DNA of 64,000 nucleotides from positions 12,669,547 to 12,733,546 of the forward strand of contig NW_024037058.1 of the NCBI RefSeq assembly GCF_015706575.1, in the 5' to 3' direction. Below are positions 55,283 to 64,000 of the stretch, piece by piece. A program made the translations under genes and the position numbers. This DNA comes from Patiria miniata. Lineage: Eukaryota > Echinodermata > Asteroidea > Valvatida > Asterinidae. The notes below the pieces were generated by a model. The model was not told where the DNA came from. It saw nothing but the letters and a program-made list of their open reading frames with translations, and made no database searches. Numbering within the stretch: position 1 is the stretch's first letter; each line of letters starts with the position of its first letter.

Positions 55283-56098
55283 GTCGGACTCCCTATTATC
55301 GCGGCATCGGAAATTTCTCGTTTTGCGTTGCCAAAACTCCTTCAAGTGGAAATTTTTATCCAGTTCACCAGGCATTAAGGACTTTCTGCCCAGTTGTATA
55401 AAAAGGACGATTACAAAATGTTGTGTCTTTCAGGACTTTTAATGATTTTTTTAATAAATATTCACGTTTTCCAAAACTTGAAAATGTTTCCTCACCGTGT
55501 CTGCTAAAAGTTACCGTATATATTTTAATATAATCTTTAATGGTGCTCTGTCAATGAAAGTTCCATTGCTGAAAATGCGAAATGACACTGAAGGACGATA
55601 TTTCCAGCGCGAAATCGTACATTTTTTTACAGGATCAATAAGGACAGCGCGTCCATAAAAAGAAAAAGGCACACTGTGTAAAGTGAATGGCGCCCCCAAT
55701 TGCCAATCAGTGATTTTTGTTCTCCTTTTGGGGGAGGGGCAGGGCCTTAAGAAATCATCCTGCAGGCATAGTCTTTAATCAACTTGAACGTTACAGGGGA
55801 AATATCAGACTTTATTCAGGGGATGTTTGGTCAAACATTAACTATGAAAAAAAGTTGAGATCATTATAAAAACCACTTCCCGCATACCGCGATAATAGGG
55901 TGTCCACCTCGGTTCGCACACTCCAAGCATGTCTATTTTCACAGGCATCGTACACGGAATAAACCACACCACCGTCGGATTTGTTTATATCAATTTGAAA
56001 AGGAAGAGTTATACCACATAAAAGACAGGACAATTCAGGAAGGTTAGTGGGCAATCTCTATTCCGAACGAGAAACCGCGATAATACGGCGTCCCATCC
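55283..56098. repeat. Element with CCTATTATCGCGG inverted ends
   Basis: GGACTCCCTATTATCGCGG (about 55287) is inverted at 55885-55905 (CCGCGATAATAGGGTGTCC) and again at 56071-56092 (CCGCGATAATACGGCGTCC). The left end pairs with either, so the element boundary is uncertain. The type of end recalls pogo/Tigger MITEs. Confidence 0.5.
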
Positions 56099-56327
56099 TA
56101 CTACTGTTTTGGCCCGTAAAAGCTACTGCGTTGTTAGCATGAAAGTTAGAGTGTCTTAAAACACAGGTGAGGTATAGACGCACCTTTTGGATTGCATATT
56201 AAGGGAATGACCATTCAAACATCCATTTGTACCCCTATGGGTCACTTAAAGGAAATCAATATAGGCTCCACAGATTGGTTGGTTGGAATCCACATGCAGT
56301 TGGAAAGGGTCCACACAAACCTTTGGC

Positions 56328-56497
56328 CTAGGCCAGCAGCTCTTTGACGGCTTCCTTGATCTGCTTGGCACTGATGCCAAAGTGGTCCATCAGGAAGTCC
56401 TTGGTGCCACTGCGGGGAACCTCGCGGACGCACAGGGACTTGATGACGATGCCAGAGTGGGCTGCGAGGGCGCCAGCCACTGCCTCCCCAATACCAC
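56328..56497 (-). CDS. TKT: Transketolase last exon
   Basis: Acceptor GTTCTACAG; GT completes Gly. It encodes [40 protein letters not shown] and a C-terminal helix ending KELLA, with stop TAG at 56330-56328. REVPRSG corresponds to NRVPRSGKP of the human enzyme. Confidence 0.95.
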
Positions 56498-59400
56498 CTG
56501 TAGAACCGGCAGAAGGTACTTTCAGATATTTGCCTCTGAATTTTGCCTTACGTCAATTCAGAACCCAACATTTAAATATGAGAGATTGATTGCGATACAG
56601 CAAAACCCCACTATAAGAAACACAATGGGGTTGTGTTTTTAGGAAAACAATGCTCGGTATTGAGAAATCGCGCGAGATGTCACAGGTCAGTGGTCACCCA
56701 CACGCCTGCCATATTGGACATCTGCACTTGCAGACTAGTAAATAAGCTGCCATAGACCCCTGTGACAAATACGCCCGCTTCAGGAAAAATACTCGCAACT
56801 CTCTAAGGTGTTTGAGACAGATGTCAAATTAAGGCTTATTCATCATCTTTCATTTTCTGTTCAATTATTGGGGGGGGGGGGGGTTTAACTAAAGATTTTT
56901 CGTAAGAAAAATTGGATATTTACATATATCGCAGAACATGCATGTTACACATAATGCAATTTACACGAACTGTACAATTGATCGAGCACGCTAGACGTCC
57001 AAAATGGCGGATCTTGCACCGTTCACATGATAATATCACATGGATGCAAAACCTCAATACATATAACTGTGCATAGAAGTTAGGAGCCACAGGGGAGGTT
57101 CGCTATAACTAAATGTTCAGTGTAGTGGCATTCACTATTGCGGCATCCAATCCAATTCGAACCACCCAGCCGACACCAGAAAGCCCAGTGCTTGAGTGGC
57201 TAAGACATCTGCATGTGTCAGCTGGACAGCCCCACCAAGTCCCACCTGAGCAAACTTGTAAATGTTTCTAGTAAGCTGTCGGATGGCACTAAGTATACAT
57301 GTACAGTGGTTGTAAAATTACATTGAAGGGCTACACGCAGTATTTAAAACATATATTGGTGGTAAAAAAGGCTCCAAAACACTACACAAACACTGGTCGG
57401 CTAATTGCTGCTTAATCTTTCTGGGGCCTTGTCCAGTTTGATATTTCAACTGCGCATGCGCACAATGATATGGGTCACAGGTCATTTGGGATAATCGAAT
57501 GCTCATCGAAGGCGCATGAATGCGCAGGGAGACAGGCGCACGATGCTCATGTGTTAATATTAATTACAAACAGAACGGGTGTCAGTGTAACATCAGGTCA
57601 ACAATTTTATCCGAAATGACCTTTGACCTGGGCTACTTCATCGAGATACCGAACTGGTTTATTATGGACCCACAAGTTTTAGAAACATGACCTCTCAAAG
57701 GTAGTCTTTATTCACAAGAAACCAAAAATGAATGCAAAGGCAATAAAGTATGGACTTTAATTTTTATGTTCAAAGCTACAGGACCCACAGACACTCTCCG
57801 TCTAGGCGCCAACAAAACCCACACAAATCTCTAATTCTAAACACCCTTCTTGACAAATCAACACTGAAAAACTGAAAAACCATCAAATCCTTCAATGAGG
57901 TCAAGGACTGGCGTCCCCACTTCTCACATACCGTGTGCATAGTGATCCTCCACAGTCACCACCTTGCCACCGGTAGCCTTAGCCGCAGCCAGGATGGTGT
58001 CCTTGTCCAGGGGCTTGATGGTGAAGGGGTCGACCACCCGGACGTTGATGCCCTCCTTGGCTAGGTCATCGTAGGCCTTCATGGCCTCATCGAACGTGAT
58101 GCCGGCACCGATAACGGTCACTTTGTCGTCGGCACTCTGACGCACCACCTGTTAAGATTACAAAAGATGCTTTACTGTATGTCCCTTACCACAATGAGGT
58201 GAAGGTATTGTTTTGAAAACGTTTCTCACAAAATCTTGCGAAATAGCATATACTAGTTGACTGTAAAGTGACTTGAAAGACACATGTACATGCTCCTCAA
58301 ATTGCTCACATTGTAAAATAAACCTGGGAGGTGTTTATGTGAAAACTCTTCACCCCTAACCCATCACGTATTCCTCAGATAGCTTGCTAAATGCAACAAT
58401 ATCCAACACAACTGAAATGTGAACCCTGCTAAATTCAACAAACTGCAACAGCGGATTCAGTTGAATTGCGCAGTGAACCCAATATTCCCCAGCATTGGCA
58501 CCAAGCAGTTACCCTGCTAACTGCAACCAAATGCAACAGTACATTCTGTTTGTATTGTTTGGGTCTATGAGCAGTTACCCTGCTAAATGCAACAAGATGC
58601 AACAAAGCACAGGGAATTGAGTTGGCTGCTAAATGCAACAACTTTTTTTTACCTTCTTCGCTTTCTGTTGCAATTAGCAGGGTTAGGGTTTAAGACAAGA
58701 ACAGGCAAACCTAGAATGGAGATAATGATTGAGAAATGCTACACTATGATGAAAACATCTAAAAGTCTAACCCTATGGGCTCCATGCACCAAGAAAGAGG
58801 GCGCCTTTTTGCCACTTTTGAGAGCTCTTTGGATGGGACACCGAGCGTGCTGGTTCGCGCGCGAGGTACACACGACTTCCTGAATATGCCATAGCTATCA
58901 GCCACAGCATCTTCGCATGGGCGTCTGGCGTCGTCTGCTCCGAATGCGTTCGAATCAAACTTGCAATTTTCTCCTAGACTAATCTCCGCCCCCAATAACT
59001 TGGATCATTGGAATTACGCAGTGGATTAACCGGAAACCAGTCTAGGTCTCCCCAAACTCTCCATTTCTGGCCGTTGAAGGCGTACTTGTGCACGGAGCGG
59101 ATAGTTCAACAAAATTTCCGAATCTTGAATTCACCAGTTTTATTTTAACCATGATTATCTTACATCAATCATTGTAATGTACATGCACTCCATTATCAAA
59201 CAAAGCACTGATTACAATTCACACAAGACTTTGTTTCGTTTCTTACCTTGGCCTTGCCGACTTCAAAAGGTTCAGTGCCACTGTAGAAGACCGGGGTGGC
59301 TGGGCGGCTGGACCGGATGAAGCAGATGCCCTTGGTGTTGGCTGCCAGTTCAACGGCTCGCTCGCAGGACACGGCGTCGCTAGGGTAGAAGACCGTAGAG

Positions 59401-62400
59401 CCTGGGATGGCACGGAACATAGCGATGTCCTCCAGGGCCATCTGGGATGCACCGTCCTCACCTGGGGAAGGGTAACGGTCAGTCTATGGGTATACATGTA
59501 TCTTCAGTTGCAATGGACCCTTCCAGCCTGTCACTAACTACTGAACGACTGCGTACCATATGAAATAAACGTACACAAACATGGCGACAGCTACCTACCC
59601 ATCCCATGCACACCACATCCATGGTAGGGATGCTTGGTATGCCGTCCGTATCGCGCTTCCCTAACATTCACCAGTGAAGGTATGCTGGTGTATCCCTTAC
59701 CGGCATACGTATCGCTATTGAACGCACCCCGGGTGTTCAATTTTGGAAGAGTCAGGGTGAGTTCAGAGTCACCTCATTATATAGGTATAACTTGCGGAAT
59801 TCTGAACATCTTCACCAGAATCTTCCTGCACTGAAGCCGACACCATTGTTAACAACCTTATAACTTGATTTCGGAAAGTTGTTCAGAATCCTGCAATGGG
59901 CCTATCAAGGATAAACTTGTCCAAACTAATCCCGGGTATTTATACATGAGATGACGGCCTAGGTTGGAATCAATCCAAACTCACCAATAGAGATGCCAGC
60001 ATGGGAGCCGCAGAAGTTGGTGTTGGTCTCCGAGATAGCGCCCATCCTGATCTGGTCGTAGGCCCGGCTCAGGAAGCAAGCAAAGGTACTGACGAAGGCC
60101 ACATTGCGGTTGCGGGTGGTGGTGCCAATGGCCACGCCCACAAGGTTCTGCTCGGCGATGAAGCACTCAATGAAACGGTCGGGGAAAGCTTTGCGGAAGG
60201 TATCAGCATAGGTGGAGTTCTTGGTGTCGCCGTCCATGGCCACCACGTACTTGTTATTCTCGCCGATCTTCTTCAGGCCAGTTCCGTAAGCCACACGGGT
60301 AGCAACCTTCAAGAAAAGATACTCATGTAACTTAATATTCATGTACATGTAACATATTAATCATGTAACTTAAAGGTAATATACAACATTTGCTTTTGCT
60401 GTATTGGATAGATTTGGGGTTTAGTATTTGTATTTTATAGCAAATATTGTCACACTGATCTGTTTAAAGTTTTGTGTTCATAGATACTGGAAAAACCTAC
60501 TAAAAAATGCTGTTCATGTAGTCTGGTTCCCTAGCCCTGCTTCAAACAAAACAGCAGTTTTTAGACATCAGGGAATTGTCAGGTCAGGGAATAGTCAGAT
60601 CATGGAACCAGACTAGCTGGCTTGCACCCGTTCACAGATGTGTAACCGATTGCAAACAAAATGTGGACCAACTAAATTTGTTCAATTGGGCGCAGTATTT
60701 GGAAAAAGTCAGTTTTTTCCAAAGCTGGTCGGCTGACCATCGTTGGAAATTGATACAAAAATAGCATTTTTTTTTTTTAAATTACAGCACACCAGGTGCC
60801 ATGATTTCACAAGATGCTTGAGAATATTATTTACTTTACAGTCAAGTAACGTATTTCATAATAATTTTGTAGTTTTGTTTTTGTTTGCAAATGTTGTATG
60901 TTACCTTAAAATTAAAATTACAGGAGTGCTATACAACAGCCACTTGCAAAGTATGGACCCCGTACATCAACAGTACATGACACTTTATAAACTCTATTGC
61001 AGTCTTCATGAAGTAAATCACACACACGACTGCTTTTACTCTGAATGGGAGCAAAGTGGTAGGGCCTCGCATGAGCGCCCAGCGTATAAAAGTAACGGCG
61101 TTAGACTTCTGTACTCTTGTCGATGTTGAGGGGGTATTTCTACAAAGAGTCGGAACTTTGTAAACTTGAAATTGTCAAATGATTTCTGCATTCTCTATTA
61201 CCCACCTTCTGTCCCAGGGTGTAGTCGGGAGGAGAGGATAGCTTGATGTTGGAGATGTCGTGGACTGGGAGTTCTTGGGATGGGGAGGAAGCCTTGAGGG
61301 CGTTAGGCCCCTTGTTGTTGATGAGGCCGCTGATGGCCTTGATAGCAGCTGCGGCTTTGTCTCCCAGCGGCTTGCCGTGCCAGTTCAGCTCATTCTCAAC
61401 ACCTGAGGACGAACTCAGTCGATCAGTTAAGAGTATACATATCTACATGTAACTGCCCTAACCTTCCCAAATCCTCCAAAATCCTCTTTGCAAAATGGAG
61501 GACTTTGCAGGATTCAGGCTACATGTATATGGTAAAAAATATGTGGCTGATTTTGGAGGATGCACTGTGTCAAGGTCTTAGGCTGGACCTTGTGTGTTAT
61601 TTATGCTCAGCCGTGCATAAATATAGGCCTAGATTATACTTGAAATCCTCCGCACTGCTCCGGGATGTCATTGGCTCTGCCTCAACATATTGACAGTGAC
61701 TGCTGGAGGATTTTGCAGGATTTAAGTTGCTTCCTGGCAAAAAAATGCCTAGGGATTTACATGTAGGGTTAATAATGAAAGCATTTTGTTATTGTGTTCT
61801 AACCATAACCTTCCCAAAACACAATTATCCAGGTTTTTTAAAAAAGTTGAGAAAGATTGATTTTTGCAATGATAACTTTACATAGAGCATGAGGTCCTTT
61901 GAATATGCAATTAATGTGTATAAATGCCAAACCATTATTTTAATAATGTGAAAGACCATCTCTTGGCCTTAAATCTTAGAAAAGAAATTTACTCGACCTC
62001 AAATCGCTAAACCTGACTTTTACTAACCTGGAATGCCCTTTCCCTTCAGAGTCTTGGCCACGATGGCAGTGGGCTTGTCCTTCACTTGACTAGCCTCAAA
62101 GAATGCCTTGCACAGCTCCTCCACACTGTGGCCATCCTCCAGCACGCAAACATGCCAACTGCAATGAAATTAAAAAGTGATTAAGAACATGTCAACAGGA
62201 GTTTGTCATTGTTTTAGTCATGTAAATTGCAAGTCCGGTCACAAGTAAATCACAAGTCCGCGTCCAGTCACACGTAACACAGCTGAACGATAACAAAGAA
62301 GTGCCTCAGTATCTGGGATCGGAAGAGCCACAGTGTACCAAAAATCTGAATGCTAAAAAAAGGAGAGTTACTCAATCTCGGAAAAAAACCAGCAAATAGT

Positions 62401-63352
62401 CTTCATGGTAATGAAACAAAGGATACCACAAATTTCCCAATGTACTGTTCCGTGACGACTACAAAAATGCAAAGAAAAATGTTCAGATTTTAGAAGTGGG
62501 AGGGAAACCCCTGAAAGTCATTTAATGGAAAGCCCACAGAATGAAGTACATGTGTGGCCTAATAAAGACTGAAAAAAAAAAACTTGATCCATGTATTGGC
62601 CTTAACCCTAACCCCCTAGGCCCTTGTTGCTTACAACCATCCTCAATCCTCCAAAATCCTCCAAAATTTTGCAACTCCGCCTAAATTTTTCAAAATTGTC
62701 AGACAGTCCTGCCTCAAAATGCATTCATCCTCAATCCTCCAAAATCCTCCTCATCCCAAAATTTTGCACTCGTGTTTAAATGAAGGATAAACCAACGCCA
62801 AATCCTTCAAAATCATCAGACAGTCCTGCCTCAAAATGCATTCATCCTCAATCCTCCAAAATCCTCTTGTGCTTCATTCACCATTCATCCTCAATCCTCC
62901 AAAATCCTCATGTGCTTCAATCACCATTCATCCTCAATCCTCCAGAATCCTCATTTGATTCAATCACCATTCATCCTCAATCCTCTAGAATCCTCCAAAA
63001 CCGCCAGGAGGATTTTGGAGGAGTGAGGTGGGTTAGGGTTAATGGGGATCAAAACACAGGTCACAGAGTTGGAAGGCAGGTCACAGAGTTGGAACTCTGT
63101 GGTACGGCTGCGGAGACCTGATTGGTGAATTCAAATCTGTACAGAAGGTGTTAACGTTACCCAAATCCTTCCAGCCGGCGCCTGTAGATGTCAGTCTCAT
63201 GCTGCAGGGGAGCCTCCTGGCTCTGGCCAAGTCGGTTCACGTCAAAGATGGCCACCAGGTTGTCCAGCTTGTAGTAGCTGCCAAAGGCACAGGCCTCCCA
63301 GACGCTTCCCTCGGAGCTCTCCCCATCACCAATCAGGCAGTACGTGCGGTAG
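56328..63352 (-). CDS. TKT: Transketolase, C-terminal seven coding exons (5' part beyond the window)
   Basis: Exons in transcript order: 63352-63161, 62158-62028, 61402-61206, 60306-59985, 59461-59247, 58148-57932, 56497-56328, with consistent GT..AG borders and phases (about 480 codons). Transketolase moves two-carbon ketol units between sugar phosphates in the pentose phosphate pathway, in the cytosol, with thiamine diphosphate and Mg2+. Seen are the cofactor motif [13 protein letters not shown] ending in the FDVN Asn, the LGQS and HGKPLGD substrate motifs, [13 protein letters not shown] and [14 protein letters not shown] with the catalytic Glu of [24 protein letters not shown], and the C-terminal domain from VTVIGAG to VTVEDHY. 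Compared with the human protein (about 623 residues) roughly the first 145 residues are missing at the right edge. TKT versus TKTL paralogues: the intact cofactor motif favours a true transketolase. Confidence 0.95.
56590..57130. repeat. Possible decayed pogo-like element
   Basis: AGCAAAACCCCACTATAAG at the left and CGCTATAACTAAATGTTCAG plus GTGTAGTGG at the right look like weakly inverted ends. The G-run at about 56871-56883 lies inside. Evidence is thin. Confidence 0.25.
57432..57661. repeat. MITE with CCAGTTTGATATTTCAAC ends
   Basis: CCAGTTTGATATTTCAACTG..CATGCGCAC at the left and GAGATACCGAACTGGTTTA at the right match the ends of the 8108-8485 element. The right part (TTTGACCTGGGCTACTTCAT) matches a fragment at 50240-50315. 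It lies in the last transketolase intron. Confidence 0.55.
57932..58148 (-). CDS. TKT: Transketolase exon, C-terminal domain
   Basis: Acceptor ATCTTAACAG, donor ACG|GTATGT. It encodes [40 protein letters not shown] and [12 protein letters not shown]. This is the Rossmann-like third domain of transketolases, also found in pyruvate dehydrogenase E1 beta. Confidence 0.96.
58776..59103 (-). repeat. Dispersed element with GCTCCGTGCAC-type ends, reversed copy
   Basis: TATGGGCTCCATGCACCAAG..AAAGAGGGCGCC at the left and AAGGCGTACTTGTGCACGGA then GCGGATAG at the right are the same ends as 50388-50632 in the other orientation. It lies in a transketolase intron. Confidence 0.55.
59247..59461 (-). CDS. 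TKT: Transketolase exon with [17 protein letters not shown]
   Basis: Acceptor TTCCCCAG, donor AAG|GTAAGA. It encodes [40 protein letters not shown] and [24 protein letters not shown] is the central pyrimidine-domain signature next to the cofactor ring. Confidence 0.96.
59985..60306 (-). CDS. TKT: Transketolase exon with the catalytic Glu
   Basis: Acceptor TTTCTTGAAG, donor TTG|GTGAGT. It encodes [60 protein letters not shown] and [10 protein letters not shown]. The Glu in IAEQN activates thiamine diphosphate in this family. Confidence 0.96.
60374..60905 (+). mobile_element. TTAA-flanked MITE, copy D
   Basis: AGGTAATATACAACATTTGC at the left is inverted at the right (GCAAATGTTGTATGTTACCT), with TTAA on both sides (60370-60373 and 60906-60909). 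It has the internal GTCTGGTTCCCTAG / ATGGAACCAGAC pair. It lies in a transketolase intron. Confidence 0.8.
61206..61402 (-). CDS. TKT: Transketolase exon with HGKPLGD
   Basis: Acceptor CGTCCTCAG, donor AAG|GTGGGT. It encodes [20 protein letters not shown] and the linker to [14 protein letters not shown]. The His of WHGKPL contacts the cofactor/substrate in transketolases. The linker is the most variable part of the family and is so here. Confidence 0.94.
61455..61770. repeat. AATCCTCC / GGAGGATTTTG dispersed repeat, second copy
   Basis: Runs parallel to 16060-16470: TTCCCAAATCCTCCAAAATC, CTCTTTGCAAAATGGAGGAC, GGATGCACTGTGTCAAGGTC, ACTTGAAATCCTC and GGAGGATTTTGCAGGATTTA in the same order. It lies in a transketolase intron. 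Confidence 0.7.
62028..62158 (-). CDS. TKT: Transketolase exon, end of cofactor-binding domain
   Basis: Acceptor TTTCATTGCAG, donor CCAG|GTTAGT. It encodes [44 protein letters not shown] and AKT.KG.G are transketolase signatures. Confidence 0.95.
62627..63030 (+). repeat. Tandem array of ATTCATCCTCAATCCTCCAA units
   Basis: Five to six units of about 30-60 bases with core CATCCTCAATCCTCCAAAAT and TCCTC. The array ends with the inverted GGAGGATTTTGGAGGAGTGA. An open frame across it is repeat-derived. It lies in a transketolase intron. Confidence 0.75.
63161..63352 (-). CDS. TKT: Transketolase exon with the thiamine-diphosphate motif
   Basis: Acceptor GTCTCTTCACAG, with one base completing Ser; donor TTGG|GTAACG. 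It encodes [40 protein letters not shown] and [21 protein letters not shown]..(about 28)..N is the metal/diphosphate site. Confidence 0.96.
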
Positions 63353-64000
63353 CTGTGAAGAGACAAAGATAGAATTGGTTTGCTTTACCCTTGGATTAGA
63401 GGTACATATTGTAGAATGTCTGAATTGAGTGTTTTGTGGCTACCGCTTCTGTTTTTGCCATTGGTGTGCCATGGTGTAAAAGCCATTGCCATAGCCATAG
63501 CCAACAATGCACTTTTTGGACGTTTTCTTTAAATCGGCTGGTTGCAGCATTTGGATTGGTGTAAGAGTACCAGTATAAATGCCAATTTGAATGCAAGAGC
63601 TACAATGTGCTTGTAATGCCGAAGCAAATTTTGGGGCAGCATTGCAGGTGCTGTTAATTCACATACATTGTTAAAGTTGGACACATCCCTCAACTCAGGC
63701 GAATTTCGTTCAATGGTGAATATGAAAGGAAGTTAGAAGACTTCATTCATTTTGAATTCTTGTTTAAATGTTGACACTGCCTAAACTCAAATTGTCACTT
63801 CATTCTATGCTGCCATACATCATGGGCTACTGAGTTTCTCTTTGCATGAAATTTTGCATACAATATATATGCGCGCCATCATGCAATTAAATTTTAGCAC
63901 TGGATAGCACCCCTGCACTTCATGATGCTATGAATCACATACAGCAGCAACAGTGATACTTTTGTAATTCCAGCTGCCAAAAAAGTGTTCAAGACACAGC
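63353..64000 (-). other. Transketolase intron running off the window
   Basis: No further transketolase exon is seen. The next upstream exon should end with two bases of a Ser codon (AG) and lie beyond 64000. Confidence 0.6.

Noticed and set aside
62780..63121. 113-codon plus-strand ORF rich in Ser, Pro, His
   Set aside because: Derived from the ATCCTCAATCCTCC array in a transketolase intron.

Overview
The window is eukaryotic nuclear DNA. Genes are split into many small exons with GT..AG borders, introns run from a few hundred bases to about 4 kb, and much of the non-coding sequence is small inverted-repeat transposons, tRNA-derived SINEs, foldback elements and homopolymer tracts. Very frequent TACATGTA words, tRNA-SINEs and TU-like foldback structure suggest a marine invertebrate deuterostome, most likely an echinoderm. 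Hemichordate or lancelet cannot be excluded by eye, so this is inference.

There are four protein-coding genes in alternating orientation. (1) 195-2396 (+) is the last coding exon of a large, low-complexity, acidic and serine-rich protein that I do not recognise. (2) 22863 down to 15224 (-) is a complete five-exon type-B carboxylesterase with a signal peptide, an intact Ser-Glu-His triad and a C-terminal KEEL ER-retention-like tail. It is broken by one missing base in the oxyanion-hole region. (3) 31380-52137 (+) is a complete 14-exon SLC6 Na+/Cl- dependent transporter of the GABA/taurine/betaine/creatine branch. All exon phases close to give 657 residues. (4) 63352 down to 56328 (-) holds the last seven coding exons of transketolase, from the thiamine-diphosphate-binding motif to the stop; the first exons lie beyond the right edge.

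Layout: 2.4-15.2 kb is a tail-to-tail interval filled with inverted-repeat elements. 15.2-22.9 kb is the esterase. 22.9-31.3 kb is the head-to-head interval between the esterase and SLC6 starts and holds the densest palindromic DNA: a 947-bp foldback, a 43-bp perfect palindrome, a 2.7-kb TU-like foldback with 20-bp tandem repeats, and a 463-bp foldback that ends 28 bp before the first SLC6 coding exon. 31.3-52.1 kb is SLC6, whose introns carry nested hAT-like, pogo-like and foldback insertions and a roughly 150-bp tandem array. 52.1-56.3 kb is tail-to-tail, and 56.3-64 kb is transketolase.

The genes do not form a pathway together. The most interesting theme is a set of palindromic elements with 9-bp (8-10 bp) flanking duplications. 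One of them is an 86-bp near-perfect palindrome that shares its ends with the 947-bp foldback.
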